Of a DNA stretch of 64,000 bases, positions 1-11,850 are shown in pieces. Within the stretch, counting starts at the first letter, position 1. The number at the start of each line of letters is the position of its first letter. The DNA is taken from assembly GCA_947579605.1 (NCBI GenBank), contig OX388314.1, forward strand, positions 25,926,000 to 25,989,999, written 5' to 3'. Both the position numbers and the translations under genes were made by a program. The notes under the pieces are model-generated. The model did no database searches. It had not been told where the DNA came from and was given only the letters and a program-made list of their open reading frames with translations. The DNA is from Athripsodes cinereus. Its lineage: Eukaryota; Arthropoda; Insecta; Trichoptera; Leptoceridae.

Positions 1-390
1 TAGATTTTACAGTAATAAGCAAAGTAATTAATATTTTTTTTATATATTAACATTTGTAGATAAATAAAAAAAAGAAAATATATTAAATACCTTTGTATAA
101 ATACCTTTTAAAAATTAATAATTTTTCCGTAGATTTTACAATAATAATTAAGTATTTTTTAATATAATATTAACAATTATTGTAGATAAATAATAAAATA
201 TAAAATATTTTTGTATTTAATTTAGATAAAAGAGATATATTATCTAATAATATTATTTATCAAAAATTATATTTCTTAATAAATATACTATCTGTTTTAG
301 GCTTTTAGGCTTCAAATCTATAAAAGAAATACATAAATAAATAATTAAAAATGAAAAACACAATACATAATTAGACATAATATTTAAACA
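1..390. repeat. AT-rich stretch with an imperfect 131-bp direct repeat
   Basis: No coding potential is visible. Bases 1-67 and 132-200 are imperfect direct copies: both begin tagattttaca, pass through an A/T run and contain tgtagataaata. This looks like an old tandem duplication of simple AT-rich DNA. Confidence 0.5.
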
Positions 391-394
391 ACTC

Positions 395-555
395 CAATTT
401 GGCGATGAGGTATATCCCCTATCCTGAATGCTTTAATTTTCTGTTGGCACGGAGAGGACAGCTTGTATGTTAATAACGTGCAGCTGATCAGCTGGCTACC
501 CCACGTGGAATAAGTCGTGTTGGTATAGAAGTGGTAGGTAGTAGTAGTGTAGTAG
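395..555 (+). repeat. Repeat family A, 3' part, with GTA-rich tail
   Basis: This is the 3' half of the most frequent repeat in the window. The diagnostic words are gcgatgagg, atcctgaatg, ttggcacggagaggacagct, gctggctacccca and a terminal gttggta. A GTA-rich run at 527-555 follows, matching the microsatellite tails of other copies. The 5' half is missing. I see no tRNA-like head, so it is either a SINE of unknown head or a LINE 3' region. Confidence 0.7.
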
Positions 556-559
556 TAAT

Positions 560-930
560 TCTATACATGTTTACCATATGGACACAATGTACTAGTACTC
601 GTATACTGCATATGTGAAAGTATGGGAGATCATTGAACTCCGTCATCTACGTCGAACTCGTGACTTTCATTCATTACTTTAGTATTTTATGCAGAGGTTC
701 TCAAATGTTTTAATAGACACATATTTCGCGGAATATTTTTAACAACTACTGTCAACACCAATCTACACATTATTTCGTTAATATTATATTTTTTATAAAT
801 TATCAATTTTTTGCTACCCATCTACACATTCGCCGGCTATTGAATAAGGAAGATACAAAATAATAAAATAAAAAAAAAATTAAGGCGCACAACAGATGTT
901 TGATACACATAATCAGTCAATCTGCAATGA
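560..930. other. Intergenic AT-rich stretch, no feature recognised
   Basis: I see no gene, RNA or repeat that I can name. The stretch has short runs of A and T and no long open frame. Confidence 0.5.
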
Positions 931-931
931 A

Positions 932-1143
932 TTGGTCTGGCCACCCACTCTTTTTCGTAAATTTTCAGTGTCCTGTAAAAGGTAAGTGTATCTACGAAAA
1001 ATCAAGACAATTATTACATCTGAAATTCGGCGATGAATGATAACATCCATCCTGAATGTCTCAATTTTTTGTTGGCATGGAGAGGACTGCTTGCATGTAG
1101 CTGGTCTGCTGGCTATCGCACTTGTGGGATAATATGCCGTGGA
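932..1143 (+). repeat. Repeat family A, nearly full length
   Basis: The order of diagnostic words is the same as in the other copies: cactctttttcgtaaattt, gtgtcctgtaaaagg, gacaattattacatctgaa, atcctgaatgtct, tggcatggagagga and ctggtctgctggcta, ending near tatgccgtgg. Many point changes relative to the 54-57 kb copies mark it as older. The frames open across it on both strands are not conserved between copies. Confidence 0.75.
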
Positions 1144-1144
1144 T

Positions 1145-1830
1145 ACATTTATGTATCCAAGATTTTCATTCAATCTATTTATTTACATGCAAGTATTATG
1201 ACGTGGATACGAGTATAATATCCTAGAATTGATGAATTGTGTTCTGTACTTCAATTTTGTCTAAGTTCTAATGTGTTTCTAAAATTTTAGGTTCTACACT
1301 TGGTCATAGAAATAAAAAAAGTGATAGGTATATTGTTCAAAGCTGTTGAATTATTGAAAAAAAAAAACACCGAGAAACAACAACATTCCAATGCAATAAA
1401 CTGCAGCTTTTGCCGAAAACTTAATCTACCGCGAAAACTTATAGTATCTTCTTAACAACATGACCTACTATTTTAATATCTAGATCTTCTGACAAAAAAA
1501 AATAGTTTTACGCACACATGCGCAAAGAGAACCAAGTAAAAACAGTTGATACGATGAAAGGACTTAGGACACGCCAGCCCGGTGACACGCCAGCCCGGTG
1601 ACGGGTGTGTCTAGGATAGCAAGATCTTCCACAGACAAATACAAAGTCGGAATTTAGCGCCTTACTCGAGTCTCGTAAAAGGCATCTAGTTACGACATTA
1701 TTGTACATATTGCATTCTTTACAACTTTCATGATTGGAATATATTTTTTTTTATTCTGCTGACCACCTGTAACTTTATTACATGCAATAGTGAGTCATCT
1801 GGCTACCCACTTTAACTTCATCTTACACCA
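1145..1830. other. Intergenic stretch with a 16-bp tandem doublet
   Basis: No gene is recognised. At 1569-1600 a 16-bp GC-rich word beginning acacgccagccc occurs twice in tandem, followed by acgggtgtgtct, which partly inverts it. The rest is AT-rich. Confidence 0.45.
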
Positions 1831-2001
1831 TTCTATCTATCTATTCCCTCACGTCGTATTCCAATTGGGGTAGGCAGAGAAAATGGAACGCCATATATAT
1901 CTGTCCTTACATACTTCTTTCGTTTCTTCTACAGTTATACAATTTCTCATGCACGCACGTCGGTTTCTCTTACTCAAAACACGGCCGTCCTTGAGAATTT
2001 A
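1831..2001 (-). mobile_element. LINE family B 3' end, minus strand
   Basis: On the minus strand this reads as the last part of a non-LTR retrotransposon ORF, with a degraded Q-I-L-K-D-R-V-L-S-K-R-N-R-R-A-C-M pattern and a tail ending in a (TAGA)n-like run at 1831-1845. The words ggtaggcagaga and cctcacgtcgtatt are the reverse complement of the family terminus. It abuts a plus-strand copy at 2002, so the two tails point outward. Confidence 0.75.
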
Positions 2002-2279
2002 ATGCAAGCGAAATGTGGACAAGGTTGAAAAGGGACGAAAGTGGAATAAATGTTGTGGAGATGTGATCGCTGAGAAAGATAGTTGGTAAAACGTCCGAGA
2101 ACTACATGGCTTGACCAAGTAGATCAAATTCTCAAGGAGGACCGTGTATTGAGTAAGAGAAATCGACGTGCGTGCATGAGAAATTGTATGAATGTAGAAG
2201 AAGTGAAAGAATTATGTAAGGGCAGATCTATATGGAGTTCCGTTCTCTCTGCCTACCCCACTTGGGATACGGCGTGAAG
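2002..2279 (+). pseudogene. LINE family B C-terminus, internally deleted
   Basis: The frame at 2083-2277 has the order RPRTTWLDQVDQIL, NRRACMRN, SIWSSVLSAYPTWDTA and a stop, which is the C-terminal tail of the family B non-LTR protein. Upstream bases 2022-2085 still resemble the SGINVVEM-SLRKIVGKT segment, but the part between GKT and RPRTTW is missing. In the better copy at 57.7-58.4 kb that part holds LRWFGHVERM. This copy is therefore 5'-truncated and internally deleted. It ends at the family terminus tacggcgtga with no clear microsatellite. Confidence 0.75.
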
Positions 2280-3995
2280 TAACAGATAGTACTTAAATAA
2301 AATATATAAGCTATAATTTCTTATTGAAGACATTCACCTCGAGTAACACACTTTGCAGAATAAAGAAAGAATTTTCATAGATAATTATCATAGACCAAAA
2401 GTCGCAGATGAATCATTACTGTACACGGATATAAGAAATGTTACGGATATGGCATGGCCGTACATAATTTCATAAATGTCAAACAACAACTACAATAACA
2501 GCGACTAGACAAATAATAGATATGTAATAATATACAATATCTGTGATAGGTAATACATGTTAGTATTGTCAGTGCAATTTTCACCATTCATCACATCGCT
2601 TTATGAATGTGAAATTATTTTTTTTTTAATTATCGAATGGAATTTGGCGAAAGTATTATTATTATTATCATCATTGTTGTATTACATATTACTTTATTAC
2701 CTATTATGTTCATATAATTGTGTGTCTGTATATGGACAAAGTTGCAAAATACTGATTACCATTCATAATTGTGTTCCATCTCTATGAAGAAATACATCTA
2801 TGTGCCTATATTAAGGCTTTTTGTATCCTAAAATATGAGGTTTTCTGAAAAGATCAATTTTTTTTGGTGATATTTTAACACTATTAAGAAAATATCTGTG
2901 CGGCACAGAATAACAACTTATGAATTTCATCTGTTGGTTCAGTTTTATAACTAATTTCACTAGAATATTTATTTACTTTCTTTAAATTAACATTTAAAGC
3001 TTGGACGTGACAATCAATCAAATTTTATTATATAACTCTTATTTATAACTTTTGTTAAGAGAATGAGATAATAATACTATTTTATCCTAAAACAGGAAAA
3101 TAACAGTTAAAATAAAGTGTATTAATTTCTCTATTAGTCAATTGGTACGAGCTATTATTTACTAGGACTAGAACATAATTTACTAGGACTAGAACATAAT
3201 TCGAGTGTCCAGTACCATAACTCAAAAAGTCGAAATGCCATACGTTCGAGAAATCGCCATTTTTGTAATTTCGCTATATTTATATTATGCTTTAAAAATA
3301 CAACAGAAAGTGAAATATTCTAAATAATAATCGCACTGTTAGAGGCATTATGTTGTCATTGCTTCGTTCAATAGTTGAACAATTCGAAATATTTATTTGT
3401 GGAATAGAAAATAGGTACTTACATTGTTTTTTTTCATTTACTAAATATTTAACACACAAAGCGAACCGTACATTTTTTACAGTTATTTGTTTGTGGAATT
3501 GATAGAGTGGAGTTAATTACATCTATTACCAATTAAATTAAAATTTGGAAAATTTCGACTTGTTCAGTTGTGGAACTGTCATTATCTATCAGCGTTTGTT
3601 ATAAATATTTGAAAAGTTCACACATTGTAGGTACACATACTGTTAATAGTGTTAAATAGATACACGTCGTATTGTTCATAAGCCAATTATATTATTATTA
3701 TTATTACGGTATGTATTATTTAGGTACCTATTTGTCTAGGAATCCAGGATGTCTCACAATTACGTACCTATCTATCTACACACACATCATCTATGTGACA
3801 ATAGCAATGGTAATAATAATCAGTGTTGTTTGTAGAAATCTGTAATTTTTACACAGTCATGTCACATCCTCCATCTAGTATGTTTGTCATCAATGGATTA
3901 CATAAAATCAAGATGTTGTTATACGCGAATAGGTACGAAGAATTTTTAACGGTTTTAAAATCGGTATTATCATGAATGAATTTATTTATTTGTCA
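2280..3995. other. Intergenic AT-rich stretch with a 21-bp tandem doublet
   Basis: No gene is supported. A 21-bp unit beginning tttactaggactagaa is repeated exactly at 3158-3178 and 3179-3199. There is a short (ATT)n run near 3690-3705. The open frames here are short and AT-driven. Confidence 0.45.
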
Positions 3996-4228
3996 TACAT
4001 ACACACATACATACCATCACGCCGCTTACGCCCTCGCGGGGTAGGCAGAGAGGATCGAGCGCCGCTTCCTCCACTTCTTCATACATATTTCGCTTGCGAC
4101 ACTAGCTGTCATACAATACCTCATGCATGCTCACCTGTTCAATGTGCTCAACATGTGACCGTCCTGTAGAATTTGATTTTAATGATCTTGCCATTTGATC
4201 CTCGGACGTCCACGTCTCCGAGCACCTT
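3996..4228 (-). mobile_element. LINE family C 3' end with CATA-type tail
   Basis: On the minus strand a degraded C-terminal LINE segment ends in the family C terminus, seen in reverse complement as taccatcacgccgctta and ggggtaggcagagagg, followed by a (TATG)n tail read as catacatac at 3997-4015. The inner part matches the coding segment of the copy at 25.5 kb (lgGRPRxxW, then NRRACMR). It is 5'-truncated, as expected of target-primed insertion. Confidence 0.75.
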
Positions 4229-4435
4229 ACAAGCCCTTATGCACCCCCAATCACCCTTACTGTAACAAATATGACTATGCCTTTAACTTTTCCTTTCAGC
4301 CATATGAAATGAAGTCAAAATGTATTTTAAATATATATCGGTACCATAATGGTATCTTTCAGGCCAGTGATAATAATTCAGGGCATCCTCTCCGTGGCAT
4401 AAAATAACTTACGAAGCATATATTATTTGGATAAT

Positions 4436-4605
4436 AACGCGACGATTCACATATTATAACACAATAAATCGAACACATTATTTAAATGCATGTAACACCC
4501 AGACCCCGGACATTTAAAAAAATGTCATTTTTCATTTCAACCCTGGCTGGGAACCCGGGACTTCTTGATTCACGAACGAGAGCGTTACCCCTGAGGCCTT
4601 AATTA
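4436..4605 (-). mobile_element. SINE family H, minus strand, old copy
   Basis: The body words are cgcgacgattcacat, acacccagaccccgg and aaaatgtcattt. The tRNA-like head lies at 4545-4600, where the reverse complement holds a decayed B box (tccCGGGTTCCCAGCC) and a decayed A-box region. The same body occurs at 20.3, 33.8, 37.2, 38.5 and 43.8 kb. Divergence is high. Confidence 0.65.
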
Positions 4606-4611
4606 CCACCT

Positions 4612-4790
4612 ATTCTATTTCATTTTTAGTGTCCACTGAATAAAATAGGAACGTTCCTATTTTAGTTAGTGCACATTGGTATTCTATAAACTCTAAAATA
4701 TCATATAAAATACGAATTTTAGTTCAAGTATATAATAACCTTAATTATTAAATTAGGAACGTTCTTATTTTAGTTCGAATCAATATAGAA
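4612..4790. repeat. Dispersed repeat N with a 24-bp perfect palindrome
   Basis: Bases 4641-4664 form a perfect palindrome, taaaataggaac followed by its complement. The surrounding words attttagttagt, attctataaactctaaaat and caagtatata recur at 35.46-35.60 kb. A second half-site, aggaacgttcttatttta, lies at 4755-4773. It could be a degenerate foldback MITE; the termini are unclear. Confidence 0.5.
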
Positions 4791-4803
4791 TAGATTAGGA
4801 TCG

Positions 4804-5200
4804 AGAAAAAACTTCATAAAGGTCACAAATGACCTTACAACCTCGTCAGAAAAGCGAAGAGAGGAATTGTGGAGGCAGGAACTTGGCGACAATCCATGGA
4901 TGATGCCATCTGAAAGCACAAATACCGTGCATAGTCTAAGCTACCCCGCGTGGAAGACACTGAACAGACTAAGAGTTGGGGTGACAAGGTGCAGAAGTAA
5001 CCAGCGGAAGTGGGGCTTTTTGGATGGAGAGGACGCCAGCTGCAACTGCGGGGAGGAGCAGAGTGATTCTCACCTATTGCAATGTCCGCTGATGCGGATT
5101 GCATGTAATATGAGTGACATGATGATGGCGAATGACAAGGCGATATACGTCGCTGCATACTGGAGTGGCAAGGTCTGAAGTCCAGACCCGAAGACCTAAC
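4804..5200 (+). pseudogene. LINE family F C-terminus with zinc-knuckle-like motif
   Basis: The frame runs open from about 4804 to the stop at 5178 and reads RLRVGVTRCRSNQRKWGF, then CNCGEEQSDSHLLQCP, then a closing AIYVAAYWSGKV. The CxC-x(n)-H-LLxCP arrangement is the C-terminal cysteine/histidine motif common at the end of insect non-LTR retrotransposon proteins. No ATG start belongs to it: this is the 3' piece of a longer ORF. A related, frameshifted copy lies on the minus strand at 58.85-59.19 kb. Confidence 0.75.
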
Positions 5201-5308
5201 CTAATATAGAGTAGGGGGTATTGTCGTAATATTGTCAAATAATATGTAAAATAGGTTTATTGACTTCACTTGTATCTGCATAAAGTGGACAAGTTGCATT
5301 ATATATTA

Positions 5309-5375
5309 TTACATGCGGTTTGTCTGATGGTTACCCTACTGGTGGGATATGCCGTGATATTATGAATGAATGAAC
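5309..5375 (+). repeat. Repeat family A, 3' terminus only, GAAT tail
   Basis: Only the last 50 or so bases of family A remain, ending gggatatgccgtgatatta and followed by atgaatgaatgaacg. The short GAAT run serves as the tail. It is strongly 5'-truncated. Confidence 0.6.
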
Positions 5376-5783
5376 GAACAATGTATTTATAAATAAATAG
5401 GTATTTATTATATCTAGACAACAAGTGTATGTTGATCATCGCAGTTACTTAGACAGCATAGCATAGAATGTGGTACATAGGAGAAAGGAGTGCATCGAAC
5501 TCAACGCCACTTCTGCTAATGGTTAAGAGGCGACATGAATTCTTACTATTATGTAGTTTTACCCGGCTTCGAATAGGAAATAAATTTATTAATTTCACAA
5601 GTGAGGTAGCCGGGAGACTTGCTAAATGTAGTAAAATAAAAGGCTGAGAAAAATGTATCTAGTTTTAAGAATTTCCATATTAGTTTTTAATTTTTTAATT
5701 ATTAGTCTAAAAGCAAACATCTAGTAGTTGCGTAAAAGTACGTAACTGTAGGCTAATTTTAAGTATATATTGTTAAAGTAAAG

Positions 5784-6000
5784 AGTTGGTGGACATTAAC
5801 GGTTGTATTTCATTTCGGGAAGGATTTTGTCAACGGCGGCTCTTTAGACGAACCTTGAACCCTTTCATAAAAAGAATTTGCATGAAAAGTATAGATGACA
5901 TTGAAACTGACATTCCTGTGACATCCATGGGTGAGCGAGAGTGCAACCCTTAATGCGTCACCGTACCAATAATGGATGAAACATTGTACGTACAGAGAGC
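5784..6000 (+). repeat. Dispersed repeat K
   Basis: Shares ordered words with 31,205-31,440: ttaacggttgta, then ataaaa..ttgcatgaaaagt, then acattcctgtgacatccatg and gtgagcgagagtgcaaccct. The order and spacing are preserved, so this is a real dispersed family. I see no TIR, tRNA box or coding frame that would classify it. Confidence 0.55.
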
Positions 6001-6755
6001 AGCGGCGTGCTTTTCATATATACAAAAAAGCACCGCATGCCTAGCATACAAGCTGGACATTGTATGAAATTGATATACAAAAATTAAGAGGTCGTGAAAT
6101 ATTTCGAATTCCAATACCAAATTGAAAATTTGAGCGACGGGGAGAGGGGTAGAAATTTGAGAAGTCGGGTGTTTTCTTCAATCCTTATATTAAACTCTGG
6201 AAATAAAATAATAAAAAAATCATAATGAAAGCATGATTTAGGTACCTATATAAAAAGTCTAGTTCCGCCACTGACATAGAGTATTGATTGTATGTTTCTT
6301 GTCTAAAAATAATTTATAATTTACAAACAATCACACATACGAACAAACATACTAAAATATGTATGTATCATAGAAATCGTCTAACACCTTAACAATAATA
6401 ATATTCATTCATACAATCATACTAGCAACACAGTTGCATTCTTCTCTTGGCCTGGCAACAAATATAATATGCCTACATAATTATGTATATTTAATTATTC
6501 TTATTTATTAATAATACACAATAATAAAAAAAAATACAACAAAGCATGCCGATAGAAATTTGAAATATTTGACACTCTATTATAAGTAATAATTTTTCCA
6601 ATTAGTATCCGGAATATAAAAGATTTCTCAATATTTCTGTAGTTTTCCGGTGTCTTGTGTAAGAGGCAGGTATTCGTTAAATATAAAGACATCTTAATTC
6701 AATATTTTTATCCATAACTTTAAAAAACGAGCAGAATTTTTAAAATAGTATGCTT
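6000..6755. other. Intergenic AT-rich stretch, no feature recognised
   Basis: There is a GC-richer patch around 6000-6060, possibly a continuation of repeat K. The remainder is AT-rich with no supported gene. Confidence 0.4.
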
Positions 6756-6759
6756 AGTT

Positions 6760-6888
6760 CCGTGGAGCAACCGGAAAATAAGTAATTGGTTTTCCACTCT
6801 TTTCCGTAAGATTTCGAGTGTCCTGTAAAAGGTGGGTGTTTAAAATAAAAACGATAAAGACATTTTACATCTTAAATTCCAACTAACC
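6760..6888 (+). repeat. Repeat family A, 5' part
   Basis: Starts with the family's 5' word cgtggagcaaccgg, then cactcttttccgtaagattt, gagtgtcctgtaaaaggtg and gacattttacatcttaaatt. It breaks off before the gcgatgagg segment. It is useful for defining the 5' limit of the family, which also appears at 55,484 and, in reverse, at 57,145-57,163. Confidence 0.7.
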
Positions 6889-6889
6889 C

Positions 6890-7425
6890 AAGTATATATA
6901 GTGCAGTAAAACGACTTTGGTAGTACATGTCAAACACAAGCAGTGGATCCACAATTAGTATTAGACTAATGTCATTTATATAATAAACATACAGGCCATC
7001 CTCTGCGTGTCTTATTAAGAGTTTTATCTACATCACTCAATATTACAACAATCATCAACAAATAATATTATAAGTTATTAAAGGTAATAATAAGTGTTAA
7101 AAAAATAATATTTCACTAGCTCATGTTGTAAAGTTCAATAATTTCATAATAAACCTACCTACTTTCTAATTTCTAAAACAGAAATTCCGTGTTCACAATA
7201 ACATTATATCAATAACAATAATAATAATATAACAGACTACTATGATCAATGTCCATGGTCCATACTTTGTAACCGTCTAGTCTAGCATGTACTATAGTCA
7301 CTAGTCACTCTATTGCACAATACTCTCTCCGAATCTCTACTCCGCTTGTTGCTTATAAACAGTAATTGTGCAATATACCCGAAACGCAGTCGATATTATT
7401 ATTATTATTATGTCTGCTTGTGTAA
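6890..7425. other. Intergenic AT-rich stretch, no feature recognised
   Basis: No gene is supported. There are short (AAT)n and (ATT)n runs near 7210-7230 and 7395-7412. The latter may be the tail of the LINE-E copy that follows on the minus strand. Confidence 0.4.
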
Positions 7426-7790
7426 TGTGAGTTACAATCATTGGATTGGTCTGCAACGAGTTTGGATTTTCTTCTCCATTCCTCCCTATTTTCTGGTAGT
7501 CTCTTTAATTATACTTATGTGCCACAGTTCATCACTTGATCCATATAGGTGTCTCTTGGTCGACCTCTGCCATTTCTTACTTCGGTCTAGCCCACCGCGA
7601 TGGTATTGAGCAAACTTGGGTGCCTGATGTTGTGGCCAATCTAGTTTGCTCGTTGTTGACTGATTTTTTTTAAGGAGTTGCCTTCTTTCACCTACCCCGA
7701 TTAACACCTCTTCGTTTTCGACATGTTCCGACCGATGGATTTTCAGCACGCGTCTGTAGCACAACATCTCCGTATTTTTACCTAAACTAT
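7413..7790 (-). pseudogene. LINE family E C-terminus, minus strand
   Basis: The minus strand reads MLCYRRVLKIHRSEHVENEE, VLIGVGERRQLLK and then, after frameshifts, segments matching RGRP, YMDQL and REEWRRKSKLVANQS of the copy at 46.9-47.7 kb. Frameshifts near 7665 and 7605 and a deletion break the frame. It ends close to the terminus gtgagttacaatcattgg and an (ATT)n run. It belongs to the endonuclease/reverse-transcriptase class of non-LTR elements. Confidence 0.75.
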
Positions 7791-7799
7791 TACGAAAAC

Positions 7800-8745
7800 T
7801 TCTACAAGTGGAATAGATAGTGGATTGACAGAATGTGATAAAAAAGTATCCCTAAAAGGTCCCTGTGTTTAATGTTGTGATGGTGCACAAGTAGTGAAAT
7901 TCCTTTATTATGGGTTTTTATTGTGAAAGGTGTCTTTCGACTTGCTAGGTCAGTCGTCTTATCAATCAATAGACTTTCCATTCAATAAATCCAGAGAAAA
8001 CTTTTGAATTTACTTTATCGAGTTAAAATGGCAAAATTAACCCGCGCTCGCGTAATAGAACATGCCGATACAATCACCACATACTTGTATGAACATTAAT
8101 AATATGAATAAATAATTCGGAATCGACAGTAACATACTTTTATAAATGCATCTACAACGAGGGATTTGAAGAAGATAAGAACGTACCTTTTTCAACCAAC
8201 TCTCGTTTAAGACTGATTGATATGAAATTATATTGGTCGCATTATCAATTTTTCCTTTGAATTTTCAGTTAAAGGTATTATAATATATTTGAATCCTAGC
8301 GCACTCTAATCAAGTACCTATCGGTAAAACTGAAATACCGTATTTTTAATTTTAATTCATTTGATTATTAAAATAATCACGCACAATTTATAACTTTAAA
8401 TTTTAACATATTTCAAAGCAAAACGTAATTATGAATGATTTCAAAGAAAATGAAGTAGTAGTTATGTGTTCATATTACATATTTCTCTTGCTATGTTCCT
8501 GCAGGTATTGAAAACGTTGGCGCCTAAATCTTTATATAAAATCAATCATTTATTGAATGCACGACCTGAATGTATTACAGAATTCTTTGGTCATATTATA
8601 ACATTGTCACGGCATTTGACACGTACGAATCAATGGCATGTATTGATGCCAATATGGAATGACAATCTCACAAATATAATATAATTCCAACAATCTATGG
8701 GTGCAGTGGCGCCAATTCAAAATACGTACTTTTATTACAACAATA
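7800..8745. other. Intergenic AT-rich stretch, no feature recognised
   Basis: No supported gene or named repeat. The short frame at 8466-8684 has no recognisable motif and I do not call it. Confidence 0.4.
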
Positions 8746-8769
8746 GTGCTTATATTCTCAGAACAACAC

Positions 8770-8935
8770 TGAATATTGTGGAAAGTAGGTGCAGACAGAA
8801 AGTACAAACGTAGAGTTAAAGAGACTAGTAGAAAAAAGGGAGGAATGGAGAAGAAAATCTAAACTCATTGCAGACCAATCCAATGGATTATACCTCACTA
8901 TATTACTTGTATACAGACGTAACACAATACTGTAA
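8770..8935 (+). pseudogene. LINE family E 3' tip, plus strand
   Basis: The segment aaagagactagtagaaaaaa, gggaggaatggagaagaaaa, cattgcagaccaatccaatg corresponds to the last 35 or so codons (LKRLxExREEWRRKSKLxAxQSxGL) of the family E protein. It is strongly 5'-truncated and has an early stop after SNGL-like codons. It lies about 1 kb from an inverted copy at 7.4-7.8 kb. Confidence 0.65.
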
Positions 8936-9454
8936 TAACAAATAGTAGGTAAGTACTGTTTTCAGACGATGCCAAACCTTCTATGGGTTTCTGCGCTCCT
9001 AATACACGAATAAACAAATTAATAACAAAATTATGAAATTATCGCGTACAAAGTTTTTTTTATAAGTAAAATGTAGGTACCTATAGAAAACTAAATATTA
9101 TATTGAAATCGTCTTTTCCCAACTTTATTTTGAAACTAAAAAGACAATGTTATTCATCCACATTCGACAAAGTTCCCGACGACCTAGAAATTCTTTTTTT
9201 CTTTCACTATAAACAATTTCTGTGACAAAAAAAATCAGGATGACTCAATTTTCTTAGAATCGTTAAGGAGGTTTATTTCTACGCTGTTCTTGCGAAAGGA
9301 GAGTTAAGGGTTTTAAAGGAGAATACAACTTAATCGTGAATTTAAAACTCAACTGAAAAGAATGAAAATAATTATGTTATATTAATAAATGTAATTTAAG
9401 TTGATTTAGATAAAATTGCATTTCTTGAAAACCTCATTATTCTATTCTTCAACA
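8936..9454. other. Intergenic AT-rich stretch, no feature recognised
   Basis: No gene, RNA or repeat is supported here. Confidence 0.4.
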
Positions 9455-9590
9455 TTACGGCATATCCCACGAGTGGGATAGCCAGTAGACCAGCTGCATG
9501 TAATAAACATGCAAGCTGTTCTGTAAGTGCAAACAAAAAATGAAGACATCCAGCATGGGTATCAAATCTCAAAGTTGAATTTGAGATGTT
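9455..9590 (-). repeat. Repeat family A, 3' half, minus strand
   Basis: Reverse-complement diagnostic words in order: cggcatatcccac, tagccagtagaccagctgca, acatgcaagctgt, agacatccagcatgggt and tttgagatgt. The 5' third is missing. It is moderately diverged. Confidence 0.7.
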
Positions 9591-11850
9591 TTTATGAACG
9601 ACCGCATCAAACTTTCTTTTACTAGCTTCGGTTGTCCATCAAGGGCCTCACTTAAATATAATCCAAATACCAGGAGCGCATAACTAACAGAGAGTTTCCA
9701 TTGCACTAAGTACACAGAGAGTGCAACGATAATATTATACATGTAGTAGTGGAAACAATAAGTGTGTATGTGTAGTAAAGTACATTGATTATTATTATTG
9801 TACTCATTGCGTGAGAAATGCAACTAAACTGCATTCATATAAAAAGCTGTGAGCGCGGGACTATGACCGTAATACGTACAATCATAATATGCAGAAGTTC
9901 GTTGAACAGAAACGGGAGCGCTGCTGTACATTTTAGTATTGCCATAAAAGAAAATAATATTTACAACGAATTTTGACAGCAAAAGTTTTTTGTTTATTAG
10001 AATCTATATCTCCGGTGATCTTTGATAATACGCTCAAATACACTCCGATTTTATTTTTTTAACAGAAAATAAGTAGGTATATTCCTTTTCCACAAAACTT
10101 CATCTAACTGAAAATTCGTTCACACAATTTTAGTTTTGACTTCAAATACAGAGCAAAGGATAAAATAGAAAACTGAATAGCAGACTTAGGACTTCTCTTT
10201 AGTAGAGAATATTAGTACAACTTTTTCTCATATGCCGTGAAATTTCAGCAAAATTTCGCTTTTACCAGCAATGCGATCATTTGAAACAACATCATTAGTT
10301 TTGTTGTGTTTATGGCTGCGTGTGCGGGTACTAAGCAAGATGCTGATGTAAGAGTACTGACTACATCATATTATATTCCATAGTCTACACCATATTACTC
10401 TACGCACTCTACGGTATATCGCTAATGTAGTTATAGTTTCCTGTTACTTGCTGAACAAAATCAAAATGTTTGAAACATAATTATATACCTATATTTATTT
10501 TTAATATGTCTCGGATGAAAACTGAATATATAATATAAATGAATGTCTGTATGATCTAATTCTCATCCGAAATGCAACAATAAAAACCGACATGCATTCC
10601 ATGTATGATTTTACTCAGGAGATAATGTAAGGTGAAGGTTGAAACTCCATTTCATTGCATACGGTTGGGCAGAGAAATGGCTCGTGCCTTTGGATATGGT
10701 ATGAATATTCTACTATTTTTTTCACTACTAATAGCTCTGTTATATATAGTGTCGACTAATGTAAGTCATGAAATAATGTTTGTACTTATAAATGCGTTTA
10801 ATTAAACGCATGAAACCTCTCAAAACGATCCAGGTTAAGATTTTTCTTGTTCACACTACTGTATAACAAAAATACAAAAGACATTTCGGAAAAATGATCA
10901 TCGATTCAGATGAAGTACCTACTATCACACTTTGCTAGAAGGAGATTCAAAAGTACCTACACTTTACTTTAGTATATAAATAACATATACCTACTTCATG
11001 CTATGGGTTAGCAAAAGAAATCTGGCAAAGAAAAGCAGCAGATTGTGTGTTGAAAGGCTTAGTTTGGAGTGACCGAGGTCATCGAAACATTATTGGACCG
11101 GATTCTCTGTAGGGTACCCTATCTATACAATGGACTCCCATTTTACTAAGACAAGAAGCAAAGATGTACGTTTGAGTACATTTTGTAACATTTTTAGGGC
11201 AAAGTAAAAATTAATCGACAAAGAACTGAATTATAAATCGTAATATAAAATAATCTCACATATAATTTTAACATATTTTATTCCAAGCTTGATAAAATGC
11301 AATGTTCTATTGTGACATATTATACAGTAATTTGGAAGTATTAAGTAGCTAAGTATAATATACTAACATTTTGTGATAAATAATTGTATGCCAACATTTA
11401 TGTCTATACTGTATATAATATTGTAAACAATATTTTCCCACAGTTTTATGTAGTGTATCAAATACATAATACATATAATTTTATATACATATGGACGTAT
11501 TGTCATATTTACATAGTTTTGTGAATTTAGGTATACCTAATATTCGGTTGGTCAACCTCGTTCTTCCGTGATTAAATATTTACTAGATTAAAACTCTGTT
11601 CTGTTCAACTCTGCATCGTCATTTATGGAAGAAGAAAAAAGAATGAGAAGAAATTCGCTCTTATTATAACACTTATTGAAAGACAAAAAAATGTCTATTT
11701 TATTCTCTCAATACATACCTACAAGCATTTGAATTGTCTCAACTAATTCAAGAGAATATTATTGTATTGAGTTGAGAATATTGCCTTGAATAAAGAAAAT
11801 CAGCTCTCTACATTTAAATTGAGAATATCAATTTCTTCAATAAAGATTTT
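9591..11850. other. 2.2-kb AT-rich stretch with a 20-bp palindrome
   Basis: The only structure I can point to is the perfect palindrome atgcgtttaa followed by its complement at 10,792-10,811. The segment at 10,995-11,110 is less AT-rich than its surroundings (tctggcaaagaaaagcagca, gaccgaggtcatcg) and may be an old coding relic, but I recognise no family. Confidence 0.35.
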
